Origin: an uncultured Prevotellaceae bacterium
Lineage (GTDB): Bacteria > Bacteroidota > Bacteroidia > Bacteroidales > Bacteroidaceae
Length of the DNA: 64,000 nt
Assembly (NCBI GenBank): GCA_902778535.1
Contig: CACYYG010000004.1
Coordinates: 1-64,000, forward strand
Direction of reading: 5' to 3'
The notes under the pieces are model-generated. The model was not told the origin of the DNA, ran no database searches, and was given only the letters and a program-made list of their open reading frames with translations. The translations under genes were made by a program, and so were the position numbers. The number at the start of each line of letters is the position of its first letter. Within the stretch, counting starts at the first letter, position 1. Below are positions 25,499 through 34,805 of the stretch, one piece after another.

Positions 25499-27313
25499 AT
25501 GGATATAAGCACTATGCTGGCTCAGGGCGTTCTGCTTAGAGGCGGTGCCTATCGCATTGAGAAACAGTTGGCCTCGGGAGGCTTCGGCAACACCTATCTG
25601 GTGCGCAACATGGCCTTCAATGAACTCTATGCCATGAAAGAGTTCTATATGCGTGGCGTCAACATGCGTAACGGCAACAACGTCACTGTCAGTGTGCCCG
25701 ACAATCACGATTCCTACGAAAGCCAGAAGGAAAAGTTCAAGAAAGAGGCCATACGCCTGCGCAACCTGCACAATAAGCACATTGTGAGGGTGCATGACCT
25801 CTTTGAAGAAAACGGCACTGTCTATTACATCATGGACTTTGTCGACGGCGAGTCGCTGGCCGAGAAAATCAAGCATAGTGGAAAAGCCATTACAGAAGAG
25901 CAGGTTTGGCATATTCTGCCACAGGTGCTCGATGCCTTGAATAAGGTACACTCGCAAAGCATCTGGCACCTTGATATCAAGCCTGGCAACATCATGCTCA
26001 ATAAAGATGGTGATGCCTTTCTCATTGACTTCGGCGCCAGCAAACAGCTTAACTCTAAAGACAGCCAGACATCGTCAGCACTTTGCTACACACCTGGCTA
26101 CGCTCCTGTGGAGCAAGTAGAGCAGGCCATGGACAAGTTCGGCCCATGGACTGACTTTTACGCCCTTGGAGCTACGCTCTACTTCATACAGAGCCTCAAC
26201 CAGCCGCCCTCATCAACGGCCCTCTCCGAAGGTGATGCCTTCAACTTCCCCTCTACGATGAGCCAGCAGATGCGGGACCTCATAGAATGGATGATGAAGC
26301 CCTCACGTAAGGAGCGCCCGCAGTCGGTTAATGACATCATTAAGCGTATAGCGCCCTTCATCGGTGCTGCTGGCCAAAGCACCCGGCAGGCTTACAGTTT
26401 CCATCAGTCTCAGACGCCCCAGACGACTGAAGAAACCTCGCTGGTCGAACCTCAAGAGAAAAAAAGCCGTAGCGGACTCATTGCCACCATTCTCATTCTA
26501 CTTGTGATTGCTATTGCTGCAGGCGCTTACTTCATGTTCTTCAACAAAAGTGAAGCTGAAAAAGCCGCTGAGGCAGCTCAAGAGGAATACGAAGAGAAGG
26601 TTGAGAAATGCCGCAACGCCATCAACAAGGCCGATGACTTCCTTCAGCTGGAGGACGCTATGACTCTGTTCCGTCCTATTCAGAAGCTGGAAGATGAGCA
26701 CGCCGATGCCCTGCCCGACGTCTATGACAAACTTGACGGCCTTAAAAAGCTTTACGACAAAAAGGTAAAGAAGCAGAAACAGGAGTACGCCGACTTGGCC
26801 AGCAGTCTCATAGACCGCAACGACTATCGCACGGCCTACGACCTGTACAAAGAAGCCGCCGATGCTCTTCCTGACGATGACGAGATGAGCGACAAATGCG
26901 ACGAGTTAGCCAAACAAATGGGCTACATCTACGTCACTGACTGTAAGTTTGCCAACCGTCTTAACGGCGAGACGCTCCAAGAACCCTCGCTGCGCTTGAA
27001 AACTGACGACATGCGCTACCTCACCCCACTCGTCACCTACAACTCACTGCTGCCCAGTGGACGTGCCACAATAGAAGAAGAGTTCACCTACAAAGTCATT
27101 GATCCAGACGGTTCTCTTGACCATTCCAGCTCATCACCGTCAGGATATACCAACGACAGCAGCTTCGAAGTAGAAGTAGGCGAGCGCGACCAGGGCGTAT
27201 GGCTTGCAGGCTGGGGTAATGCCACGCAGTCATTGTACGAGAAAGGCGAATACATTTTTGAACTCTACTTCAAAGGGCACAAAATCTACGACGCCAAGTT
27301 CACCCTTTATTAA
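25499..27313 (+). CDS. Transmembrane Hanks-type Ser/Thr protein kinase
   Basis: A 604-residue kinase. The catalytic domain (about 18-285) has the glycine loop SGGFGNTY (26-33), Lys47, the catalytic HLDIKPGN (157-164) and DFG at 177-179; the usual HRD is HLD. A single transmembrane helix at 327-348 is followed by a coiled segment and a beta-rich outer domain of about 150 residues (no PASTA repeats). The outer part presumably senses a signal. Nine bases after yebC; the PP2C phosphatase gene on the other side of pheT is the probable opposing enzyme. Confidence 0.93.
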   Translation: MDISTMLAQGVLLRGGAYRIEKQLASGGFGNTYLVRNMAFNELYAMKEFYMRGVNMRNGNNVTVSVPDNHDSYESQKEKFKKEAIRLRNLHNKHIVRVHDLFEENGTVYYIMDFVDGESLAEKIKHSGKAITEEQVWHILPQVLDALNKVHSQSIWHLDIKPGNIMLNKDGDAFLIDFGASKQLNSKDSQTSSALCYTPGYAPVEQVEQAMDKFGPWTDFYALGATLYFIQSLNQPPSSTALSEGDAFNFPSTMSQQMRDLIEWMMKPSRKERPQSVNDIIKRIAPFIGAAGQSTRQAYSFHQSQTPQTTEETSLVEPQEKKSRSGLIATILILLVIAIAAGAYFMFFNKSEAEKAAEAAQEEYEEKVEKCRNAINKADDFLQLEDAMTLFRPIQKLEDEHADALPDVYDKLDGLKKLYDKKVKKQKQEYADLASSLIDRNDYRTAYDLYKEAADALPDDDEMSDKCDELAKQMGYIYVTDCKFANRLNGETLQEPSLRLKTDDMRYLTPLVTYNSLLPSGRATIEEEFTYKVIDPDGSLDHSSSSPSGYTNDSSFEVEVGERDQGVWLAGWGNATQSLYEKGEYIFELYFKGHKIYDAKFTLY

Positions 27314-27364
27314 CGTATCATCTTCACAACGGCTGACAACGCATGAAAAAGATGAATCACAATC

Positions 27365-28273
27365 ATGGAATGTAAAATCATCAACGAGGTGCTGCTGCGT
27401 AATGTGGCAAAGCTCTCCAAGCTTGACGAGACGGAAGAGGCAATGATGCCGGAAGGCCACTCTCCCCTGCCCTCTGTCGATGAAGTTCTGGATATTGTTC
27501 GTCTGTCGCGCGATATCATCTTCACCGACTATTTCTATCGTCGCCAGCCTGACGAGCAGTTGCGCCGCCACCATGTGGGAGTGAACATGGAGGAGCTCTA
27601 CGGCGTGCTGTGCCGTCAAATCAGTCGTGGACTGCAGTTCTGCAAGGAATGTAGCGAGAGCGACGTACAAGCCTCTGCCGAAGAAATTGCCTTGAAGTTC
27701 ATTGACGAGTTGCCTGAGGTGAAACGCCTGCTCTATACCGATGTGGTCGCCATGTTCCAAAACGACCCTGCGGCCACCAACTACGGCGAGGTCATTTACT
27801 GCTACCCCGTAATGATGGCTATGACGCATTACCGTCTGGCCCACGTACTGCACCAGATGCAGGTGCCCGTTATTCCCCGCATCATCACCGAGCAGGCCCA
27901 CTCGAAGACCGGCATCGACATCCATCCCGGCGCTACCATCGGCGAGTATTTCTCCATCGACCACGGTACGGGTGTTGTCATCGGCGAGACAGCCATCATC
28001 GGCAACCACGTGTCCCTCTATCAGGGCGTTACCTTAGGTGCCAAGAGTTTCAAGTATGATGCCGAGGGCAATATGCTCAATGTTCCGCGCCATCCCATTA
28101 TCGAGGACAATGTCACCATCTATTCTAACGCTTCCGTCTTAGGCCGCATCACCATTGGCCACCATAGCGTCATCGGCGGTAACATCTGGCTCACACACGA
28201 CGTACCGCCTTACTCACGCATTCTGCAGAGCAAGGCGGTAGACGTATCCTTTCAGGGCGGGCTGGGAATTTAG
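27365..28273 (+). CDS. cysE: Serine O-acetyltransferase
   Basis: A 302-residue CysE/EpsC-type enzyme that acetylates serine for cysteine synthesis. An N-terminal helical domain (1-170) precedes the left-handed beta helix of hexapeptide repeats (about 180-290: GIDIHPGATIGEYFSIDHGT, GVVIGETAIIGNHVSLYQGV). The catalytic Asp-His are in SIDHGTG near residue 200. It lies 51 bases after the kinase and may be the last gene of that operon; a strong terminator follows. Confidence 0.93.
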   Translation: MECKIINEVLLRNVAKLSKLDETEEAMMPEGHSPLPSVDEVLDIVRLSRDIIFTDYFYRRQPDEQLRRHHVGVNMEELYGVLCRQISRGLQFCKECSESDVQASAEEIALKFIDELPEVKRLLYTDVVAMFQNDPAATNYGEVIYCYPVMMAMTHYRLAHVLHQMQVPVIPRIITEQAHSKTGIDIHPGATIGEYFSIDHGTGVVIGETAIIGNHVSLYQGVTLGAKSFKYDAEGNMLNVPRHPIIEDNVTIYSNASVLGRITIGHHSVIGGNIWLTHDVPPYSRILQSKAVDVSFQGGLGI

Positions 28274-28290
28274 CTCCCACCAATAACAGG

Positions 28291-28332
28291 ATAATAAAGG
28301 AGTCCACTTTTTGAAGCGGACTCCTTTATTAT
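28291..28332. terminator. Bidirectional terminator after cysE
   Basis: A 15-bp stem ATAATAAAGGAGTCC / GGACTCCTTTATTAT (28291-28305 with 28318-28332), loop of 12. It stands between the convergent cysE and cohesin/dockerin genes. Confidence 0.88.
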
Positions 28333-31300
28333 TACAAGGCTATCTTTATCGTCTGATACCCGATCTTCACCAAATAGACGGCATCTGTAGGTAAGGGCAC
28401 CTGTATTTCATTTCCGACGGTATTTGAATGGAACACTTGTCGGCCTCCCAAATCATAGATTGACACGTCTTCACCCTTTGAAACACCAGAGATGCTGATG
28501 CCATTCGGGGTGCCAAGCACTCTTGACTTCTCCATTCTTGCAGATGCAATGCCGCTTTCTCCATCTTCGTATGCAATGGATATGACGGCGTCACTGTCAA
28601 TCTGCGGAGTAACAAAGCTGTTCGACTCATCAATCTGAGAGGTGTAGTCGACGCCGTTGAATGTCAGCGAATGAATACGCCAACCCTCCTGCGGAATGAT
28701 TCTGAACGAGAACGTATCGCCCTTTACGACGCTCTGTGTGATAGTGCCGCTGCCAACCTGCTTGATTGAAAGCGCAACCATCTCTACAGCAGGCTTATTC
28801 ACCGTCACTACATTATTCAGGATAGACGTCGGCTCGTAATTGCCATTACCCTCCTGCATAGCTTTGATGATTGCAATGCCGGGGTTCTTGCAGATGATGA
28901 ATGTCTTTGAATCTGCCTTGTAGATTTCGCATACGTCATTGTCTTCCACAGTATATGTTACAGGAAGACCCGATGTAGCGGTGGCTGTCAACTCAATCTG
29001 GTCATTGATGTTCAGGTTGGTAAGGTTTTGTTCCCAACTGAGGGTCTGAGCAGCCTTTGTCACTGTCAGCGTACCATTGACAAACTCAACCTCAGCGTTG
29101 GTGATACTGCCCTTGCGAACAACAATGGCATAACTGCCAACAGGTGAGTCGGTTTTGGCTTCACATACAATCTCAGGCTTGCCATTCAGCGTACCGCCCT
29201 CCACAGTATATTCGAAGCTCGGATTTGCCTCACCATACTTTCGGCTATAGCTCATGGCCTTCACAACAATATGCTCAACAGGAGCTTCCTTCTTCAGGTT
29301 AATGTTGAATGACGAGCCATCCATTCTCACCGTCTTCGCCATGCCGTTTGAAAGCTGGGTGAACACGATGTTCTGGATACGGCCGTAAATAGTTTCCTCT
29401 TCAATACTTTGTGCAATTGTGACCGGTATCGTGACAATGGCATCCTTCTGGCCTTTCAAGGTCAGGTTGGTATTTGAGAAACATGACAGTCGCCATGCGC
29501 CACTGGGCAGTTGCTTGATGTCGAGGTTTGGCTTCGAGTCGTTGAAGTGGCTGGCCAAAAGCTTCACATCAGCAGTTTTCAGTGTCACACCCTGTGGCAG
29601 AGCGATGTCGAACTGGAAAGCACAATACTGGCTCATATCAGCTGAAGCCAACACGGCACTCAGATTGCAAGCGCTTCCCGCCTGCACGGTAGCGTTCTCC
29701 ACATAGAATTTGTCGGCAAGCGCATAGCTGTTGTCGGTCATAGCAAGATTGACAACCTGCGTCAAATCGGTCGTATTGACCTTATTGTCGTTGTTGAGGT
29801 CGGCATCAAACAATGTCGGTATACCGTTAGGCTTGCCCTGTATGTACAGCACAACATCAGCCACGTCGGTGGTATTGATCTCGCCGTCGCGGTTTACGTC
29901 GCCAGGCTGGCCTACGATGGTCAGCGTGCCATTAACGTATTTGGGCTCATAGTTCTGGGCAGCAACGCCACTCACTGTGATGGTGTAGTCACCCAAAGGA
30001 CTGGTGGCTGTGGCCGTAGTGCTGAACTTCGGCTGGCTGGTCAGCACGCTCTGAGTGTCATTGTTCTTGAAACCATTGTATTTTGCGCTGAACGTAGGCA
30101 ACTGTGTGCCCTGACGCATCATGGCCGACTGAGCAGTCACTGTCAGCGGTGCTTTTTCAATGGTCAGCGTGCCGTTCTGATAAGTCACATACTTATTGTC
30201 CACCGTTCCCTGAGTAATGACGATGGGATATGTTCCCACAGGCGAGTTCTTAGTTGCCTCGCAGGTGATTTTCGGCGTGCCAGTATATCCGCCTTTGTCG
30301 GCTGTGAATTCAAAGGTTGGATTCTCGTCGCCGTATTTGCGCGTATAGCTCTTGGCAGTCAGCGTGGCTGCAGGCGTTACTACAACAGACTTCTCGCCTA
30401 ATGACTTGCTTCCCTGTGCGTCGGTGGCCATCCATACGCGATAAGTGTCAGCCGCCGTAAAGGTGTATTTCAATGGAGAGTTCGTGTTTCCCACAGTCTG
30501 GCCGTAAGGAATGGCAACATTGCCACTAAAGATTTGCTTGGCCTGAGATTCTTTGCTGCCTTTGGCAAAGATATAGAGCGGGCTATTAAAGTCACCGCCA
30601 GTGTTCTTGACAGAGTAGACCACCTGATGTTCCGTTCCTACGATGCCGTCACCAGTCACATTAAATGAGGCAAGCGTCAGCACCGGCGCATCCGTTGAAG
30701 CCGTCACCTTTACATTGCAGGTAGCTTTCACGCCGCTACCATCTTGTGCCTCACAAGTGATCACTGTGTTGCCAACTGCTACACCCGTCACCACTCCGTT
30801 ATTGTCGACCTTGGCAATGCTGTTGTTAGCACTGCTCCATGCCACGCTTTTGTCTGTAGCATTGTCGGGAGACACTGTTGCCGACAGCTGAATGGTTTTA
30901 CGCTGCTCCACCTCTGTGCTGGCAGGACTGATGGTGATGCCACTGACGAAAGTTACTCCTTCGATGGTATAGACGTAAGGATCAGGCTTTGTTTCTACTT
31001 GATCCGGAGTCACCAGAAGAATATTCTCCAGACGGACTTCACCACCGTTGAAGCTGCTGGCAGCTTTCAGGGTCACACTGATAATAGCTCCGCTAGTACC
31101 ACTAAACACCGTATTGGAGGAAGAGTACAACAGGAAGCGATATGCTCCACCCACTGCTTTACATTCGAGTGAGTGTTTTTTTTGCGTGGTGCGCCCTGCA
31201 ATGTCTACGGAATAATCGCCATCCGACATCGGTATTGAGAGTCCCTCCGGCAATTGCATGTCAAACTGCACCAGCGTAATCTGATCGCTAGGGTTGTTAA

Positions 31301-31433
31301 GGTTGATGTACATCACCTTCGTTTCACCGCCTCTGATCGAAAAGTTCTGGATAGAGAGGCTGGCTGGTGCTGCCACAGCATGGACAGCCGCCAGTAGCAG
31401 CGATGTCAAGAACAAACACAGTTTCTTTCTCAT
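28332..31433 (-). CDS. Exported multidomain protein with cohesin-like, dockerin-like and Ig-like (MBG/Big2) domains
   Basis: A 1033-residue protein with signal peptide (to VAAP, about residue 24). In order: a cohesin-like module (about 25-160), a Big2 Ig domain (about 165-248), a CARDB-like part (250-360), two MBG-type repeats (361-517; first with KYGDENP), a dockerin-like pair of calcium loops (DVNRDGEINTTD and DLNNDNKVNTTD, about 520-580), a second cohesin-like module (585-725), a third MBG repeat (KYGEANP, 735-810), an Ig-like region and a C-terminal sorting-like segment (VSIYDLGGRQV, about 990). The ATG at 31433 gives a normal signal peptide; the frame extends 11 codons further. It is 33 bases after the other dockerin gene. 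It probably displays or docks surface proteins; this is inference. Confidence 0.78.
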   Translation of the reverse strand: MRKKLCLFLTSLLLAAVHAVAAPASLSIQNFSIRGGETKVMYINLNNPSDQITLVQFDMQLPEGLSIPMSDGDYSVDIAGRTTQKKHSLECKAVGGAYRFLLYSSSNTVFSGTSGAIISVTLKAASSFNGGEVRLENILLVTPDQVETKPDPYVYTIEGVTFVSGITISPASTEVEQRKTIQLSATVSPDNATDKSVAWSSANNSIAKVDNNGVVTGVAVGNTVITCEAQDGSGVKATCNVKVTASTDAPVLTLASFNVTGDGIVGTEHQVVYSVKNTGGDFNSPLYIFAKGSKESQAKQIFSGNVAIPYGQTVGNTNSPLKYTFTAADTYRVWMATDAQGSKSLGEKSVVVTPAATLTAKSYTRKYGDENPTFEFTADKGGYTGTPKITCEATKNSPVGTYPIVITQGTVDNKYVTYQNGTLTIEKAPLTVTAQSAMMRQGTQLPTFSAKYNGFKNNDTQSVLTSQPKFSTTATATSPLGDYTITVSGVAAQNYEPKYVNGTLTIVGQPGDVNRDGEINTTDVADVVLYIQGKPNGIPTLFDADLNNDNKVNTTDLTQVVNLAMTDNSYALADKFYVENATVQAGSACNLSAVLASADMSQYCAFQFDIALPQGVTLKTADVKLLASHFNDSKPNLDIKQLPSGAWRLSCFSNTNLTLKGQKDAIVTIPVTIAQSIEEETIYGRIQNIVFTQLSNGMAKTVRMDGSSFNINLKKEAPVEHIVVKAMSYSRKYGEANPSFEYTVEGGTLNGKPEIVCEAKTDSPVGSYAIVVRKGSITNAEVEFVNGTLTVTKAAQTLSWEQNLTNLNINDQIELTATATSGLPVTYTVEDNDVCEIYKADSKTFIICKNPGIAIIKAMQEGNGNYEPTSILNNVVTVNKPAVEMVALSIKQVGSGTITQSVVKGDTFSFRIIPQEGWRIHSLTFNGVDYTSQIDESNSFVTPQIDSDAVISIAYEDGESGIASARMEKSRVLGTPNGISISGVSKGEDVSIYDLGGRQVFHSNTVGNEIQVPLPTDAVYLVKIGYQTIKIAL

Positions 31434-31466
31434 AATTCTTATTGTTTTTATGTTTTTATTCGTCAA

Positions 31467-32636
31467 TTACTGCGCGTTTAGGATTAAGCCAACCAGAATC
31501 ACCAGGTCGGTGCCGTTCACCTGCCCGTCGCCGCTCAGGTCGGCGGCACTAGTCTGTGGTATTTGTTCCATAATCATGTTGACCATTGCCACCAGATCGG
31601 TGCCGTTGACCAGATTGTCGCCATTGAGGTCGCCTCGCAATTGTTCGCCCTGCATCTCCAGCGTAATTTCGTCGGGTGCATTAGCACTCACCACGAGATA
31701 GGCCTTGTTGCGGGGAATGGTCTTCATTTTCGTGTTCTTCACGAAGCCCAACCTGCCGTCCTTAGTAGTACCGAGAACACGCATGGTATTGGCATCCCAA
31801 GGCAGAGCATTATAGTGGTAGGCCTTGGAACCACAGAAGTCGGAGCTGTTGAAATACTCGCCGCTGAGCTTATTGGCAGGCTTGGCGACATCCTGCATCT
31901 CAATATTGATGCGGTTGTCGGAGGGCGTGGCACCAGGACATGCAATGATGACAGGTGTGCCACCGGCCACTTTGCCATTCACCTCTGCCATGTAAGCCTT
32001 GCTGCCCTCAACCTTGCTGACGGTGTACACCTTCATATCGCTGGATACAGGAGTGAAGGGGAAAGAGGCGTAGAACGGTGCATAGCGCTGTCCGCCAACG
32101 GTCACCTCCGGCTGGATGCCGAAAAAGTTGTTGTTGTCTGTGGCTTTGACGGGGAGAATGTCCCACAGTCTCAGATTATTATCTCCACCTGTCATCAAGT
32201 ATCCACCGTCGTCAGGATTGTCAGGATCAGGTTCTGAATCGTAAAGGAACACTTCAATACCCTGATAGATGCCCGATGCGGTGTAATGAGTACCGTTTGC
32301 ATCTGTCACAGGCTTGGCGATGAGATAGCGCCCCACGAAATCGTGCACGCCCTTTCCCTGACTCTTCAGGTCATATTTTGTGCCGCCCTTATTCTCGATA
32401 TAATAGACGGTGGAAGGATCGGATACAACATTCGAGAAACCGCCGAGGGTGCGAAGCGCATCAACGTCATAACTTGTCTCAGCCACAAGAATGCCCTTCG
32501 TCTTGTAGTCGACAAGGAAAATATAGCGGTTTGTCGTAGAGTTACGAATACGATAGTAGCCCTTCTGAACGGTCTGTGCCATAGCCGGCAGCAATGGCAG
32601 CAGAAGTATTAACAACGATAGCAATATCTTCTTCAT
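31467..32636 (-). CDS. Exported protein with C-terminal dockerin-like repeat pair
   Basis: A 389-residue protein with a signal peptide (MKKILLSLLILLLPLLPAMA) and a beta-rich body of about 300 residues without known catalytic motifs. Its last ~55 residues hold two dockerin-type calcium loops, DLNGDNLVNGTD and DLSGDGQVNGTD, each followed by a short hydrophobic helix (LVAMVNMIM, LVILVGLIL). It is first in a two-gene operon with the cohesin-like protein. The start at 32636 is preferred over one seven codons upstream because it begins the signal peptide. Confidence 0.78.
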   Translation of the reverse strand: MKKILLSLLILLLPLLPAMAQTVQKGYYRIRNSTTNRYIFLVDYKTKGILVAETSYDVDALRTLGGFSNVVSDPSTVYYIENKGGTKYDLKSQGKGVHDFVGRYLIAKPVTDANGTHYTASGIYQGIEVFLYDSEPDPDNPDDGGYLMTGGDNNLRLWDILPVKATDNNNFFGIQPEVTVGGQRYAPFYASFPFTPVSSDMKVYTVSKVEGSKAYMAEVNGKVAGGTPVIIACPGATPSDNRINIEMQDVAKPANKLSGEYFNSSDFCGSKAYHYNALPWDANTMRVLGTTKDGRLGFVKNTKMKTIPRNKAYLVVSANAPDEITLEMQGEQLRGDLNGDNLVNGTDLVAMVNMIMEQIPQTSAADLSGDGQVNGTDLVILVGLILNAQ

Positions 32637-32685
32637 ATTATGGTAATTGTTGGACATAAGAAAGTCTGCGAAAATAAAAACCGTG

Positions 32686-32693
32686 CAAAATTA
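32686..32693 (-). promoter_or_regulatory. -7 box of the dockerin operon
   Basis: TAATTTTG on the minus strand, 50 bases before the ATG at 32636. Confidence 0.5.
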
Positions 32694-32818
32694 AAGAAAA
32701 AAACGAAAAAAAAAGATTCTTTTCGTGTAAAAACTACGATTTAACTAAAAAAGTTGATATATCTGCACTTATCTTCTTGGAACATGCTAACGAAGCGACC
32801 AAGGTCTTCTTGCATTAT

Positions 32819-33237
32819 GTAAAGAAAAATTATTCCGAATATTTTACAAAACAAAAACGCGAAATAGAAGCAGAAAGACAGTTTTTGCAACCTTTCTGTC
32901 TACAAATGGGCATGAGTGAGGTTCAAAAACTGCACACCTATGGGTTTTGCGCAGCTTTTCAGCCTCTGAAAGGGCCTGTTTTTGCTTCAGAACGGCTGAC
33001 TTTTGCTAAAAAAGAGGCTCCGCGTAAAAAAAAGGCATTGACTTTTTTTCACGCGGATATACCTTTTTGAAAACGAGGATGCTCCCGGCAAACAGAAATA
33101 TGGGCTAAGCACCTGCCAATCAGCGAGATAGCCAACCCTTCTCATTTTCGCGTTTTTTTCTGCAAATTGTCCTGTCTTCAATTCTGAGCCATTCTCAGCC
33201 TCGCAAAACCCTGTTTCTTTAACACTTTTGTAAAGAA
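32819..33237 (+). repeat. 420-bp interspersed element, copy B
   Basis: The most diverged copy. It begins TGTAAAGAAAAATTATTCC and ends ACTTTTGTAAAG. The central hairpin is at 33019-33057 with one A-C mismatch. Relative to copies A and C it has a 1-base and a 2-base length change that together keep the frame. A 97-codon frame (from 32777) crosses it but is probably not a gene. It lies 180 bases upstream of the dockerin operon start. Confidence 0.85.
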
Positions 33238-33306
33238 AAAATCACAACTGCCCCTACCCCAGCCCCTCCCCATGAAGGGAGGAACAGGAGTAGGGTCAAC
33301 ATTTCG

Positions 33307-33942
33307 TTATTTCTGAACAGCCTTTGCGAAGGCTCCGCTAAGGATGCTCTTGCCATTGTTGACTACGGGCGTGCTGCCAGTGCTCACTGCGGTGCTGTCT
33401 GACTCATCGGCGCGGGTTGCGCGTGAGTAGTAGTAGTCATCGTAGTAGTAGTCATCGTAGTAGTAGCCGTTGCGGTAGGTGTCCCAATAGGCGAAGCGCA
33501 CGTTCTCAAGACGGAAGCGGATGTCGCGGTTGGTGCCATCGTTCATGTAGCCCGAGAAGTAGCTCTTTGACAGAGAGTAGTCGCTGATGTAGACGGGCGC
33601 CCACATGCTGTCGTCGTAGATGAGCGTGATGACACCATTGACAACTGACCACGTAAACTCGCAGTAGGCGTAGTCGTAGAAGGGTGAGCGCGTGTCGTAG
33701 TCCACCTCGTAGCCGCGTCCGCTGGTGGCGCCGTAGCCAGAGCTGCCGAAGCGAATGACGGTTTCGTAGGTATTGCCGGCCAATCCCCAGCGGTCATAAT
33801 AGTATGCGCCCAAGTAGCCCTGCCAGTCGCCGGTAACCAGGGTGTCGGCCTCATACTGATCATCAGTCTCACAGCTTGTGAGGGAAACGGTTGCCATGCT
33901 GAGCATCAGCACCATCATCATGTAGGTATAAAACTTTTTCAT
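33307..33942 (-). CDS. Tyr-rich lipoprotein, paralogue 1
   Basis: A 211-residue predicted lipoprotein (lipobox SLTSC near residue 22) with a beta-rich body. It shares with the neighbouring gene the segments GDWQGYxGAYYxDRWG, TSGRGYE and a final (A/E)FAKA(V/I). A tyrosine/aspartate-rich stretch near residue 160 (YYYDDYYYDDYYY) is unlike the paralogue. No known family is recognised. It has an exact promoter of its own at 33974-34004. The Tyr-rich part is encoded by a short GTAGTAGTCATC-type repeat. Confidence 0.8.
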   Translation of the reverse strand: MKKFYTYMMMVLMLSMATVSLTSCETDDQYEADTLVTGDWQGYLGAYYYDRWGLAGNTYETVIRFGSSGYGATSGRGYEVDYDTRSPFYDYAYCEFTWSVVNGVITLIYDDSMWAPVYISDYSLSKSYFSGYMNDGTNRDIRFRLENVRFAYWDTYRNGYYYDDYYYDDYYYSRATRADESDSTAVSTGSTPVVNNGKSILSGAFAKAVQK

Positions 33943-33973
33943 AATCGTAGGTATTAAATGGTTTTTGTTGATG

Positions 33974-34004
33974 CAAAGATAAGGCAAGAAAGGGGCAAAA
34001 CAAA
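33974..34004 (-). promoter_or_regulatory. Promoter of lipoprotein paralogue 1
   Basis: Minus strand TTTG (34004-34001), 19-base spacer, TATCTTTG (33981-33974). It fixes the start at 33942, downstream of the longer frame. Confidence 0.78.
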
Positions 34005-34065
34005 AGGTTTTCCCCTAAATGGCATTAGGGGAAAACCTATTCTTGTTAGGGAAATCGGCAAAAGT

Positions 34066-34731
34066 CTACTTTCCTGCTCTCTCCCGAATGGCCTTGGCAA
34101 ACTCGCCGCTGGCTACGCTGAAGGCCTCAGGATCGCCGCTCTTCTCGCGTGCAATGTCCGTGCGGTCGAGGAAGGGAACCTCTTCGATGTCTGAGGGAGC
34201 AGTGCGAGAGTGGTAATAGCGCGGGTCACCAAAATCACCATAGTTGCCGTAATGTCCGTTACGATAGTAATCCCAGTCGCTGTAGGCAACGTTCTCGAAC
34301 TCAAACTGGATGCGACGGTTAGTGGGTGTGTAGATTTTCCCGCGGAACCAGCTGCTGCCCAGCGAGTAGTCGATGATATAGATAGGCGTCCAGACGTCGT
34401 CATCATAGAGCAGCGTAATCTCGCCATCGACGATAAACCACTTAAACGAGCTGCAGGCATAGTCATAATGAGGTGAATTGACATTGTAGTTCAGCTCATA
34501 GCCACGTCCGCTGGTGTAATATTCGCCTCTCGACTCGAAGCGCATCACCGTAGCGTATGTACTGCCACTGATGCCCCAGCGGTCGCTGTAGTAGGCGCCC
34601 ACATAGCCTTGCCAGTCGCCATTGCGCAGCTGCTGGGCGATGTAGTCGTCTTCCTCCTCACAACTTGTGAAGGTGGTCATGGCTGCCATCATCGTGGCCA
34701 GCATCATGATGCGTGAGAAAATCTTTTTCAT
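34066..34731 (-). CDS. Lipoprotein, paralogue 2
   Basis: A 221-residue predicted lipoprotein (lipobox TFTSC near residue 24), clearly homologous to the protein encoded immediately downstream: both have CExxDxY after the lipobox, GDWQGYVGAYYSDRWG, ITLLYDD, a SYF/SWF-type strand and end in a (G)EFAKAI segment. The two genes are a tandem duplication. Each has its own promoter with identical spacing. Function is not recognised; an outer-membrane or surface location is likely. Confidence 0.8.
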   Translation of the reverse strand: MKKIFSRIMMLATMMAAMTTFTSCEEEDDYIAQQLRNGDWQGYVGAYYSDRWGISGSTYATVMRFESRGEYYTSGRGYELNYNVNSPHYDYACSSFKWFIVDGEITLLYDDDVWTPIYIIDYSLGSSWFRGKIYTPTNRRIQFEFENVAYSDWDYYRNGHYGNYGDFGDPRYYHSRTAPSDIEEVPFLDRTDIAREKSGDPEAFSVASGEFAKAIRERAGK

Positions 34732-34764
34732 GGTTTTCTGTGTTTTTATGAGTTAATACGTGTG

Positions 34765-34795
34765 CAAAGATAATGCTTATTTCTCGTTCCGCAAA
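34765..34795 (-). promoter_or_regulatory. Promoter of lipoprotein paralogue 2
   Basis: Minus strand TTTG (34795-34792), 19-base spacer, TATCTTTG (34772-34765), the same geometry as paralogue 1. Confidence 0.78.
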
Positions 34796-34805
34796 GGAAA
34801 ACGCC

